NCBI GenBank assembly: GCA_902773035.1
Contig: CACYDB010000072.1
Location: 1-6,555, forward strand
Origin: an uncultured Ruminococcus sp.
Lineage (GTDB): Bacteria > Bacillota > Clostridia > Oscillospirales > Acutalibacteraceae
Reading direction: 5' to 3'
Length of the DNA stretch: 6,555 bases
A program made the translations under genes and the position numbers. The notes under the pieces are model-generated. The model saw nothing but the letters and a program-made list of their open reading frames with translations, was not told where the DNA came from and did not search any database. Positions 1-6,417 of the stretch are shown here, piece after piece. How positions within the stretch are numbered: the stretch's first letter is position 1; the number at the start of each line of letters is the position of its first letter.

Positions 1-939
1 ACCGCCTGAAACGAGCTTATTGCCACGCTTGATAAGGCCGTCGGCGAGAGCCTTACAGTTCTTAACGATCTGCTGAGCGTACTCCTTGAACTCAGGCTTC
101 ATAGCCTCGCCGAAGCATACAGCCTTAGCGGCGATCGTATGCATAAGAGGGCCGCCCTGAGTACCGGGGAATACAGCCTTATTGATATCCTTGGCGTACT
201 TTTCCTTCATCAGAATAAGACCGCCGCGGGGACCTCTGAGGGTCTTGTGAGTTGTAGTTGTAACAAAATCGCAGTAAGGAACGGGATTCGGATGAGCTCC
301 GCCTGCAACCAGACCCGCGATATGAGCCATATCTACCATAAGATAAGCTCCGACCTCGTCCGCGATCTCACGCAGACGCGGGAAATCTATAATTCTCGGA
401 TAAGCGCTCGCGCCGGCAACGATAAGCTTAGGCTTACATTCCTTAGCGGTTTCGAGCACCTTGTCGTAATCGATGTAATGAGTTTCGGGATCAACGCCGT
501 AAGCCACGAAGTTATAATATTTACCCGAAATGTTGACAGGCGAGCCGTGTGTAAGGTGACCGCCCTCGTTGAGATTCATACCCATAACGGTATCGCCGGG
601 CTCGAGCATAGCGAAGTAAACCGCCGTATTAGCCTGAGCGCCCGAGTGAGGCTGAACGTTACACGCCTCAGCGCCGAAAAGCTTGCAGGCTCTGTCACGC
701 GCGATGTTCTCAACAACGTCTACGCACTGGCATCCGCCGTAGTAACGCTTGCCGGGAAGACCCTCGGCGTATTTGTTGGTAAGTACGCTGCCTACAGCCG
801 CCATAACAGCCTCGCTGACGATATTCTCGCTGGCGATAAGCTCAAGATTTCTTCTCTGACGGGCAAGCTCCGCTTCAATAGATTCGGCGACCTCAGGGTC
901 AACCTTCTTTAAAAGCTCGATATTTGCCATTTCTTTCAT
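1..939 (-). CDS. glyA: Serine hydroxymethyltransferase, C-terminus cut by the window edge
   Basis: PLP-dependent cytosolic enzyme that interconverts serine plus tetrahydrofolate with glycine plus 5,10-methylene-tetrahydrofolate, the main one-carbon entry point. The window holds 313 codons; the family is usually about 410-430 residues, so roughly the last 100 lie beyond position 1. Seen in the translation: LIASEN near residues 34-39, the active-site segment LPGKRYYGG at 61-69, QPHSGAQAN at 96-104, EGGHLTHG at 125-132, VDMAHIAGL at 202-210 (Asp203 and His206 contact PLP in the family), and [14 protein letters not shown], whose Lys232 is the expected Schiff-base lysine. The ATG at 939 is chosen because AAGGAG (949-954) sits 9 nt upstream; a second in-frame ATG at 930 would cost three residues. 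It is 45 nt downstream of dus on the same strand, with no terminator visible between, so probably the last known member of that operon. Nothing looks broken. Confidence 0.97.
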   Translation of the reverse strand, partial: MKEMANIELLKKVDPEVAESIEAELARQRRNLELIASENIVSEAVMAAVGSVLTNKYAEGLPGKRYYGGCQCVDVVENIARDRACKLFGAEACNVQPHSGAQANTAVYFAMLEPGDTVMGMNLNEGGHLTHGSPVNISGKYYNFVAYGVDPETHYIDYDKVLETAKECKPKLIVAGASAYPRIIDFPRLREIADEVGAYLMVDMAHIAGLVAGGAHPNPVPYCDFVTTTTHKTLRGPRGGLILMKEKYAKDINKAVFPGTQGGPLMHTIAAKAVCFGEAMKPEFKEYAQQIVKNCKALADGLIKRGNKLVSGG

Positions 940-984
940 TTTGCATTACTCCTTATCTTTCTTTTACCTTTATAATAAACTTTC

Positions 985-1959
985 CTATAGCTGATTTGTT
1001 TGGGCTTCAAGCACCCTGTCAATGAGGCTGTACATATCCTCAAGCGTTGTAACGCGCCCCGCTTCATTACGAAAGCCCGCGGCTCCGCGGAAGCCCTTGA
1101 GGTACCACGCGATCTGCTTTCTGGACTGCAGCATACCCATTCTCTCGCCCTTGTAGGAGCACACAAGCTCAATATGCTTACGCATGATCTCAAGCTTTTC
1201 CTCCGCGCGGGGCGGTTCAATTATAATTCCTTTATCGAAATATTCGTTAAGTATCTTAAAAATCCACGGATTACCCAGAGCGGCTCTGGCGACCATAACG
1301 CCGTCGCAGCCTGTGTAGCCGAGCATTTTCTCAGCGCTTTTTATATCCCTGACGTCGCCGTTTCCTATGACGGTAACGTCAACGGCTTGCTTTACAGCCT
1401 TTATTATATCGAGGTCGCACTGACCTGAATAATACTGCTGACGCGTTCTGCCGTGGACGATAACAGCGTCGGCGCCGTTCTGAGCGCAGATCGAAGCGAC
1501 CTCAACGGCGTTGATATGCTCGTCGTCAAAGCCCTTGCGGATTTTAACGGTCACGGGAATATCGACCGCGTTCTTCATAGCGTATACTATCTCGCCGCAG
1601 AGCTTCGGATTCTTCATCAGAGCCGAGCCTGTGCCGTTGTTCGCTATTTTGGGAGCGGGACAACCCATATTTATATCTATTATATCGGCTCCGGCGTTTT
1701 TTGCAAGCTTAGCCGCGTTCGCCATTAAGGCGGGCTCGTTGCCGAAAAGCTGGATACCGCAGGGATGTTCATTTGGTGAGAGCTCCATAAGCTCGAAGCT
1801 CTTTTTATCATTGAAGCTCAGAGCCTTGGCGGAAACCATCTCGCTTTCGCCGTAGCCCGCGCCGAAGCCTCTGCATACCTCGCGGAAGGCTCTGTCCGTA
1901 ATTCCCGCGAGAGGCGCGAGACTTACGACCGACTTTATCTCTACATTTCCGATTTTCAT
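985..1959 (-). CDS. dus: tRNA-dihydrouridine synthase, DusB/NifR3-like
   Basis: FMN-dependent enzyme that reduces specific uridines in tRNA to dihydrouridine using NAD(P)H; it acts in the cytoplasm. Full length at 324 residues, normal for bacterial Dus. Seen: the N-terminal LAPLAGITDRAFR at 14-26 (start of the TIM barrel and flavin site), IQLFGNEP at 69-76, DINMGCPAPKI at 95-105 with the expected catalytic Cys100, VTVKIRKG at 136-143 with Lys140, VHGRTRQQYYSG at 168-179, GNGDV at 199-203, and the phosphate-binding MVARAALGNPWIF at 222-234, followed by a helical tRNA-binding tail. The HGRTR and GNPW forms resemble DusB/NifR3 more than DusA or DusC, but the exact target uridine cannot be read from sequence. 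Its ATG abuts the TAA of the upstream membrane-protein gene (TAAATG), and only a weak purine-rich site (GAGACGA) precedes it, suggesting coupled translation. glyA follows after 45 nt. Confidence 0.96.
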   Translation of the reverse strand: MKIGNVEIKSVVSLAPLAGITDRAFREVCRGFGAGYGESEMVSAKALSFNDKKSFELMELSPNEHPCGIQLFGNEPALMANAAKLAKNAGADIIDINMGCPAPKIANNGTGSALMKNPKLCGEIVYAMKNAVDIPVTVKIRKGFDDEHINAVEVASICAQNGADAVIVHGRTRQQYYSGQCDLDIIKAVKQAVDVTVIGNGDVRDIKSAEKMLGYTGCDGVMVARAALGNPWIFKILNEYFDKGIIIEPPRAEEKLEIMRKHIELVCSYKGERMGMLQSRKQIAWYLKGFRGAAGFRNEAGRVTTLEDMYSLIDRVLEAQTNQL

Positions 1960-2598
1960 TTATCGTCTCGGATTCTGATCCATATATGAGCTGTACTTTC
2001 TGGCGCTGTAATAATCATCGTTCAGCAGATGCTTCTGCTGACCTGTTATTCTGTTGCCCTCGCTGTAACGTCTTTTACCCGCGCCGCCCATATAATGAGT
2101 TTTGTTGCTGATCACAACGATCACTATAGTCAGCACGCCGATAATTACGCACGCCCAGCTCGCGAGTCCGTATGTCATATCTCCGTCGTCGCCGAGGTCT
2201 GTGCTGACCGCCGTAGGCTCCTCGTCAACGGGAGCCGAGGGCAAATCCTCATAATCCTGAATAGCGGCGATAACCTTTGTCTGACGCTCGGTGGGTGCTT
2301 CTGTCTCCTCCTCTGTCTCCTGCTCAGTCTGAGGATCGGTCTCAGGCTCGTATTCGGTCTGAGGATCGGTCTCAGGCTCGGGCTCAGTCTGCGGCTCTGT
2401 TTCGGGAGCGGCTGTAGGAGCCTCTGTAGGAGCTTCTGTTTCGGGCGCGGCAGTGGGAGCCTCTGTCTCAACCTGAGCCTCGGTGTAGACGGGATCGCCT
2501 TCTCCTTCGTCCTCGGGCTCGGCAAACGCGCAGAAGCTGTACGAGAATAACAGCGTGAAAATTGTCGCGAAAAGTATCAGTTTATACTTGAACTTCAT
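1960..2598 (-). CDS. Membrane-anchored acidic Thr/Glu/Pro-repeat protein of unknown function
   Basis: I do not recognise this 212-residue protein. Visible parts in order: a signal peptide (residues 1-26; basic KFKYK start, hydrophobic core, AFA before the likely cut), an extremely acidic low-complexity stretch (about 27-108) built from Thr, Glu, Pro, Gln and Ala, a short less repetitive acidic segment (109-142), one hydrophobic helix (about 143-164, rich in Val and Ile), and a 48-residue basic tail containing GGAGKRR, several Tyr and a C-terminal RR. The expected topology is repeat region outside and basic tail in the cytoplasm. Repeats include EAPTAAPETE at 46-55 and 59-68, and EPETDPQTE twice at 10-residue spacing. 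Cys23 lacks a proper lipobox, so a lipoprotein is unlikely. GGAG lies 8 nt before the ATG. A sigmaA-type promoter sits just upstream, and the stop abuts dus, so it leads a dus-glyA operon. The repeat region resembles cell-wall-spanning linkers, but no binding or enzymatic domain is visible. Confidence 0.88.
   Translation of the reverse strand: MKFKYKLILFATIFTLLFSYSFCAFAEPEDEGEGDPVYTEAQVETEAPTAAPETEAPTEAPTAAPETEPQTEPEPETDPQTEYEPETDPQTEQETEEETEAPTERQTKVIAAIQDYEDLPSAPVDEEPTAVSTDLGDDGDMTYGLASWACVIIGVLTIVIVVISNKTHYMGGAGKRRYSEGNRITGQQKHLLNDDYYSARKYSSYMDQNPRR
2327..2380 (-). repeat. Two perfect 24-bp direct repeats in a 30-bp period
   Basis: The same 24 bases occur at 2327-2350 and 2357-2380, one 30-bp period apart, with a decayed third unit starting near 2387. 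The period is 10 codons, so unit loss or gain would keep the reading frame of the membrane protein. It encodes the duplicated EPETDPQTE block. The DNA identity is higher than protein-level selection would need, suggesting recent slippage or duplication. Confidence 0.9.
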
Positions 2599-2634
2599 AG
2601 ATAAAACTCCAAAATACCCATTTTAACAACCTAC

Positions 2635-2663
2635 ATTATAGCAAACTATGTTTTATTTTGCAA
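2635..2663 (-). promoter_or_regulatory. Likely sigmaA promoter for the membrane protein-dus-glyA operon
   Basis: Read on the minus strand, TTGCAA (2658-2663) is followed after exactly 17 nt by TATAAT (2635-2640), with TGC directly before it, giving a full extended -10 (TGnTATAAT). Transcription would start near 2628, leaving a leader of about 30 nt that contains the GGAG of the downstream gene. The -35 lies within the last codons of spoIIP, so the vegetative unit starts inside the tail of the sporulation gene. Found by eye; the -35 matches consensus at four of six positions. Confidence 0.65.
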
Positions 2664-3731
2664 GACTTGGGCGAGAGCTTTACCGAATAATTTTCCCGAA
2701 TACCTCGCTTCGTCGAGCGTATTCGCGTCTGTTCCGAACTCAACAAGCAGAGAACCGCTGTTAATATTCATATTATAAGCGAAGTTTCCGAAGTCGAGCG
2801 GACGCGTCATTCCGCCGTAGTCCGCCTCACATTTTTGCTGTAATTTCAGGGCAAAGCGGAGATTATAATTCCAATTTGGAAAATTAAACGAACCGTCCTC
2901 GTCATATCCGCTCATAATCATAATCTGAGCGCCCTTCTTCCCCTTATATGTAAAGGTCGGCTTGATTTTATAATCATCAGCTCCTATAGCGTCTCGGTGA
3001 ATATCCAGCGTGACCTTGATTTTCGGGTACTTTTTAATATATGAATAGACTGTCTCACGGCTTCTGGCATAGCTTCCCGTATACGCGGCGTCGTGCTCGG
3101 TGGTGTCATGAACGACTCCTATCCCCTCTTTTCTGAGGGCTTTCGCGATTTCCTCGCCGACCTGAGTCACGTTATACCGCTTATCGCTCGTCCTCGGGTA
3201 ATAGTCGGAATAGTAATAGCCCACGTCGCAGTCGAGATAGCTCTCGCTCGTGTGGGTGTGATAGATTAGCACCTGAACGTCATCGCTGTCATCGAGCTTA
3301 AAGCCGAGGGGATTGTTTAGGCTTTTGCCGATATTAAGCTCAAAGTCGGTGTTGTTCTTGACATAAAAATTTTCATATTTATCGCCGCCCGCTGTGTACT
3401 GCTTGGTGTAGACGGGATATTTTTTCGCTTTTTTATGATCCGAAAAGGTGTTGTAATACGCTTCAGAGAAGGATGACGAGGTAACGGGAGGAGCCGTTGT
3501 TTCCTCAACTTTATTTTTCTTATTGGGAATTTTCTTTTTCGCGGGGATCCTGACGGTCGAGTTAAGACTGCCCTTTGAGAGCGTCAGCGAGGCGGCGGCT
3601 ATCACAGCCTCGTCGGCTGAGAAGCACCGGGGGATCCTCGCGCATACGCAGGTAACAGCCACAGCGATCAGGACAAACGACATCGCGCAGTATAAAACAT
3701 TTTTAAGCTTCAAACAATCACCGGCTTTCAT
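2646..3731 (-). CDS. spoIIP: Stage II sporulation protein P, engulfment peptidoglycan amidase
   Basis: SpoIIP is the mother-cell N-acetylmuramoyl-L-alanine amidase and endopeptidase that acts with SpoIID and SpoIIM to thin septal peptidoglycan and drive engulfment of the forespore. Seen in the 361-residue translation: an N-terminal membrane anchor (about 10-31), a basic then Thr/Ser/Pro-rich linker (about 62-90), and the catalytic domain from about 150 to the end. Its family motifs are VLIYHTHTSESY at 154-165 (His158, His160), VGEEIAKAL at 191-199, VVHDTTEHDAAYTGSY at 206-221, LDIHRDA at 242-248 (His245) and LLVEFGTDANTLDEA at 328-342 (Glu331), matching the zinc-binding and catalytic positions of the family. 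It lies 73 nt downstream of gpr, the order known from Bacillus. The start is uncertain: the ATG at 3731 has only a poorly spaced GAGAAG, whereas a TTG at 3713 (355 residues) has GGTG 5 nt upstream and fits the putative sigmaE start site better. The family assignment is secure. Confidence 0.95.
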   Translation of the reverse strand: MKAGDCLKLKNVLYCAMSFVLIAVAVTCVCARIPRCFSADEAVIAAASLTLSKGSLNSTVRIPAKKKIPNKKNKVEETTAPPVTSSSFSEAYYNTFSDHKKAKKYPVYTKQYTAGGDKYENFYVKNNTDFELNIGKSLNNPLGFKLDDSDDVQVLIYHTHTSESYLDCDVGYYYSDYYPRTSDKRYNVTQVGEEIAKALRKEGIGVVHDTTEHDAAYTGSYARSRETVYSYIKKYPKIKVTLDIHRDAIGADDYKIKPTFTYKGKKGAQIMIMSGYDEDGSFNFPNWNYNLRFALKLQQKCEADYGGMTRPLDFGNFAYNMNINSGSLLVEFGTDANTLDEARYSGKLFGKALAQVLQNKT

Positions 3732-3742
3732 ACTTCTCTGAA

Positions 3743-3769
3743 ATCATATGCGGACAAAGCCTCCGATAT
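3743..3769 (-). promoter_or_regulatory. Putative sigmaE promoter of spoIIP
   Basis: On the minus strand, ATA (3767-3769, within ACATATC) is followed after 16 nt by CATATGAT (3743-3750). This is close to the Bacillus sigmaE pattern ATA-N16-CATAYNNT, and spoIIP is known to be sigmaE-controlled in B. subtilis. A start about 7 nt downstream would fall near 3735, only a few bases before the annotated ATG at 3731 but about 20 nt before the alternative TTG at 3713. By eye; short sporulation-type motifs can occur by chance. Confidence 0.5.
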
Positions 3770-3804
3770 GTTAAGGCTATACCGCGTAATTTACGGCGAC
3801 CGCC

Positions 3805-4689
3805 CTAAATCAGCGCTTCAATGGTGCTCAGATCGACCTCGGTCTGTAAAGCTCGGTTGAGCGACAGCGATACAAGACGGCTCGCTCTGTCAATGAGCAA
3901 ATCAATCTCCTTTGGAGTTACGACCATCGTGCTGCCGCGGGGACTTAACAGCTTTTTAAGCTCGCCCGAGGTTTTCTCATCCTCGATTCTGAGCAGATCG
4001 GACACAAGCGTCAGCGAGTCAACGACTGTCGGAACTCCTATGGCGATCACAGGCACGCCCAGGGTGTCACGGTTGATTTTACGGCGATGATTTCTGACCC
4101 CCGCCCCGGGTGAGATACCCGTATCGCTTATCTGAACCGTCGTGCCGAGCCTGCTCACTCTGCGTGAGGCGAGCGCGTCAATTACCACAACGGCGTTCGG
4201 CTTTACGTTTCTGACAATACTCTCGATGTACTCCGAGGTTTCAATTCCCGTCTGACCCGTTACTCCCGTGCTCAGAACCGCGACGGGTCTGAGGTTGTCA
4301 AGTCCCGTACTGCGCGCGAGCTCTCCCGTTATATGACGTGTCGCGAGAACCCTCGAGGCGCTTTTGGGACCTAGAGCGTCGGGCGTTATTTCGGTATTAC
4401 CGAGACCGCATACGAGCACAAGCCCGTTGACGGGGAGAAGTCTGCGGATCTCTCTCCCGATTATCTCAACCCTCGCGTCATTTACGGGGAAATTATCGGT
4501 CATCGCGGGAATATCTATCGTGATATATGTCCCCTGCTCTTTTCTCAGCTTTACTCCCGCGCGGTGATTCTTTACGACGAGACGCGTAATCTCCGTTCCG
4601 TTTTCTTTTCGAGTTTTGAGCTCCACGCCCTGAACATCCTCGCCCGCGAGCTCCCGCGCCTCAACCGCGAGGTCGGTTCTTTTCTCCAT
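3805..4689 (-). CDS. gpr: Germination protease (spore protease GPR)
   Basis: GPR is the self-processing aspartate-type endopeptidase that starts degradation of small acid-soluble spore proteins during germination; it is made as an inactive zymogen in the forespore. Seen (numbered from the ATG at 4689, 294 residues): RTDLAVEA at 4-11, which includes the self-cleavage sequence of the family; GLGNTEITPDALGP at 95-108 with Asp104; LSTGVTGQTG at 139-148; VVVIDALASRR at 167-177 with Asp171; and GVPTVVD at 218-224. Asp104 and Asp171 match the two catalytic aspartates (127 and 193) described for the B. megaterium enzyme. The ATG is preferred over an in-frame TTG at 4698 because AAGGGG lies 9 nt before it. 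The protein is shorter than Bacillus GPR (about 370), and the segment before RTDL is nearly absent. It heads the gpr-spoIIP pair, with a sigmaG-like promoter upstream. Confidence 0.96.
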   Translation of the reverse strand: MEKRTDLAVEARELAGEDVQGVELKTRKENGTEITRLVVKNHRAGVKLRKEQGTYITIDIPAMTDNFPVNDARVEIIGREIRRLLPVNGLVLVCGLGNTEITPDALGPKSASRVLATRHITGELARSTGLDNLRPVAVLSTGVTGQTGIETSEYIESIVRNVKPNAVVVIDALASRRVSRLGTTVQISDTGISPGAGVRNHRRKINRDTLGVPVIAIGVPTVVDSLTLVSDLLRIEDEKTSGELKKLLSPRGSTMVVTPKEIDLLIDRASRLVSLSLNRALQTEVDLSTIEALI

Positions 4690-4710
4690 AAGCTTCAACC
4701 CCTTCTCAAT

Positions 4711-4740
4711 TATTTTGGCATTAAAAAGCGCATAAATACA
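4711..4740 (-). promoter_or_regulatory. Putative sigmaG/sigmaF promoter of gpr
   Basis: On the minus strand, TGTATT (4735-4740) is followed after 17 nt by CAAAATA (4711-4717). The -10 differs at one position from the forespore pattern CATAMTA, and the -35 resembles TGAATA. Transcription would start near 4704, giving a leader of about 15 nt that contains AAGGGG before the gpr ATG. gpr is forespore-expressed in Bacillus, which supports the reading. Found by eye, with imperfect matches. Confidence 0.42.
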
Positions 4741-4751
4741 TTGATTTTCAC

Positions 4752-4780
4752 TTTACTTTTACGTCTGTTGCTGATATAAT
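4752..4780 (+). promoter_or_regulatory. Putative sigmaA promoter of the dockerin protease
   Basis: TTTACT (4752-4757) is followed after 17 nt by TATAAT (4775-4780), with TG one base before it (extended -10). The predicted start, near 4787, leaves only about 10 nt before the ATG at 4797, so the GGTG site would lie at the very 5' end. That short leader is the main doubt. The -10 is consensus and the -35 matches at four of six positions. Confidence 0.45.
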
Positions 4781-4796
4781 TATATTGGTGATTTAT

Positions 4797-6377
4797 ATGA
4801 AGAAACTGGCATCCGTAATCACAGGAATAATCCTTATACTTTCGATAGCGGCGTATCCCGCCTACAGCGCTGAGGTAAGCGCTCCGCAGAAGGTTTCGCC
4901 GAAGGTTATTTCTCCCCGTAAAAACTTAACAAAAAGAGCGAAGGACTCATCAAAAGAGCTCCCCTCAAGCTACAGCTCGCGCGACCTCGGCTTCTGCTCA
5001 AGCGTAAAAGACCAGGTCGGACAGATTTGCTGGGCTTACGGCTCGCTGTCATCATATGAAAGCTTTATGCTCAAAAACAACCTCTACACCGCTGACTACG
5101 ATCCCTCGATTCTCGATCGGTGGGGCGCGAACTCAGGCGGCGACAGAGGCTGGATGAGAAATCTCAGAGAAGCGGGCTCAACATACATACCCATCGGCAA
5201 CTTCACAAGCTGGCAGGGACCTCTCTCTCAGGAGGGCGATACCGTTAAATACGGCGTTACCGACATCTCCTACTTTACAAAAGGCGACAACGAATATATC
5301 AAGCGCGCGATTATGGAATCAGGCGCCGTAACCGCGAACCTGATGGACTACAGCCGCGGCTATTCAACAGACAGATGCTCCTACTGCATTACCGACAAAA
5401 TCAACCACAACTCAGGTCATACGATTTCGGTAGTAGGCTGGGACGACAACTACAGCAAGGAGAATTTCGACGGAAACTATATGCCTAAAAATAACGGCGC
5501 GTGGCTCTGCAAGAACAGCGCGGGTCAGCACCTCAACAGCTTAGGCGGTTATATGTGGGTATCCTATGAGGACTACTACCTGTTTTCAAGCGAGGAATAC
5601 GACCCGAGCTTCAGCATAGACAAAATCAGGGAGATCGGCGAAGACGACCATCTGTATCAGAACGAAATCTACGGCGCTACCTACGAGTTCAACTACATCC
5701 CCGAGGACGATCTGACCTACTTCAACGTGTTCGACTTTTCCGAAAACGGAAACGTTCTCGAAAAAGTAGTTTTTGAAACGCTCGCGCTCGGAGCCGATTA
5801 CAAGATATACGCGGCTGAGCTCGACGAGGACGGCAAGCCCGTTTCCGACAAGGCTCTCTGGACTGAGCTCGGCTCGGGAAAGGTTGGGCACAACGGTTAC
5901 ATCTCCTGCGATACGGGCAACAAGATCCTCAGACGCGGCAAGGTCGCCATAGGCGTTGAGCTCGACACAAGCTCAACCCTATCCGAAAACTGCCTCGGCG
6001 TCAGCGAATGGCTCAGGATCGCCGAGACCTCGACAATGTTCTTTATCGACCCTGTCGAAAAGGGAATGTCCTATGTTTTATACAGCGGCGGAATGACCGA
6101 CGTCAAGGATTATTACGCCGACAAGCTGGACGACGATATAGGCGGCGCGCTTGTTATCAAGGCGATCACAAACGAAAAGACCGACGCAAGCTTCCTTGGC
6201 GACGTTGACCTCAACGGCGACGTCAACATCAAGGACGTAACGGCTCTGCAAAAATACCTCGCGCAGATTATAACTCTGCCCACAGACGCCGTTCTCAACG
6301 CGGACTTCAATCAGGACGGCAAAATCAAAATCACCGACGCTACGGCGATAAGTAAAATGCTGGCAAAAATCGAATAA
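4797..6377 (+). CDS. Secreted papain-family (C1) cysteine protease with C-terminal type I dockerin
   Basis: Predicted extracellular endopeptidase that could dock onto a cohesin-bearing scaffold. The 526 residues show a signal peptide (1 to about 25; KK start, hydrophobic core, AYS-A), a basic Pro/Ser/Lys pro-like segment (26-55), a C1 catalytic domain (about 56-265), a beta-rich domain resembling the lectin-like domain that follows clostridial C1 proteases (about 285-455), and a dockerin (467-524). Catalytic residues fit papain order: Gln73 in VKDQ, Cys78 in QICWAYG, His208 in GHTISVVGWDDNYS and Asn240 in CKNSAG. The dockerin has two calcium loops, GDVDLNGDVNIKD (468-480) and ADFNQDGKIKITD (502-514), with acidic or Asn residues at loop positions 1, 3, 5 and 12, each followed by a short helix. 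Oddities: VGQ precedes the Cys-Trp pair where the family usually has a G-x-x-G-[ST]-C-W form, and NSAG replaces the usual NSWG. The ATG at 4797 has GGTG 6 nt upstream and precedes a classic KK signal peptide, so the in-frame TTG and GTG just upstream are not preferred. The substrate is unknown. Confidence 0.9.
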   Translation: MKKLASVITGIILILSIAAYPAYSAEVSAPQKVSPKVISPRKNLTKRAKDSSKELPSSYSSRDLGFCSSVKDQVGQICWAYGSLSSYESFMLKNNLYTADYDPSILDRWGANSGGDRGWMRNLREAGSTYIPIGNFTSWQGPLSQEGDTVKYGVTDISYFTKGDNEYIKRAIMESGAVTANLMDYSRGYSTDRCSYCITDKINHNSGHTISVVGWDDNYSKENFDGNYMPKNNGAWLCKNSAGQHLNSLGGYMWVSYEDYYLFSSEEYDPSFSIDKIREIGEDDHLYQNEIYGATYEFNYIPEDDLTYFNVFDFSENGNVLEKVVFETLALGADYKIYAAELDEDGKPVSDKALWTELGSGKVGHNGYISCDTGNKILRRGKVAIGVELDTSSTLSENCLGVSEWLRIAETSTMFFIDPVEKGMSYVLYSGGMTDVKDYYADKLDDDIGGALVIKAITNEKTDASFLGDVDLNGDVNIKDVTALQKYLAQIITLPTDAVLNADFNQDGKIKITDATAISKMLAKIE

Positions 6378-6390
6378 CATTATAAAAACC

Positions 6391-6412
6391 GCGGGCAGAA
6401 AAATCTGCCCGC
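6391..6412. terminator. Bidirectional intrinsic terminator between convergent genes
   Basis: GCGGGCAGA (6391-6399), an AAAA loop (6400-6403) and TCTGCCCGC (6404-6412) form a perfect 9-bp GC-rich stem. TTTCTTT follows on the plus strand for the protease gene. On the minus strand the hairpin is followed by GG and five T, so it can also end the gene entering from the right. It lies 13 nt after the protease stop and 5 nt after the minus-strand stop. Confidence 0.9.
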
Positions 6413-6417
6413 TTTCT

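Noticed and set aside
139..912. A 257-codon plus-strand open frame opposite glyA
   Set aside because: The minus strand encodes an unmistakable serine hydroxymethyltransferase over the same bases. The plus-strand translation has no recognisable motif; it is a shadow of a codon-biased gene.
940..1010. A separate promoter for glyA in the AT-rich gap after dus
   Set aside because: TATTAT and TATAAA strings occur, but no -35 at a suitable distance convinced me; co-transcription from the upstream promoter explains the gene adequately.
1000..1855. Several plus-strand open frames opposite dus
   Set aside because: The dus frame carries the complete family motif set across this span; the opposite frames show none and lack supporting start signals.
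2327..2380. Possible CRISPR-like direct repeats
   Set aside because: Only two identical units with a 6-bp gap, lying in frame inside a coding region; there are no spacers and no cas genes.
2029..2550. A 173-codon plus-strand frame rich in Leu, Cys, Gly and Arg, and a 116-codon Arg/Pro-rich minus-strand frame at 2175-2525
   Set aside because: Both are alternate-frame readings of the Thr/Glu/Pro repeat DNA. The minus-strand 1960-2598 frame has a signal peptide, a membrane helix, a ribosome binding site and exact abutment with dus.
3718..3747. A 9-codon open frame before spoIIP as a gene in its own right
   Set aside because: It is too short to judge, has a long 12-nt spacing to GGAGG and overlaps the putative sigmaE -10. 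It is kept only as part of the spoIIP start question.
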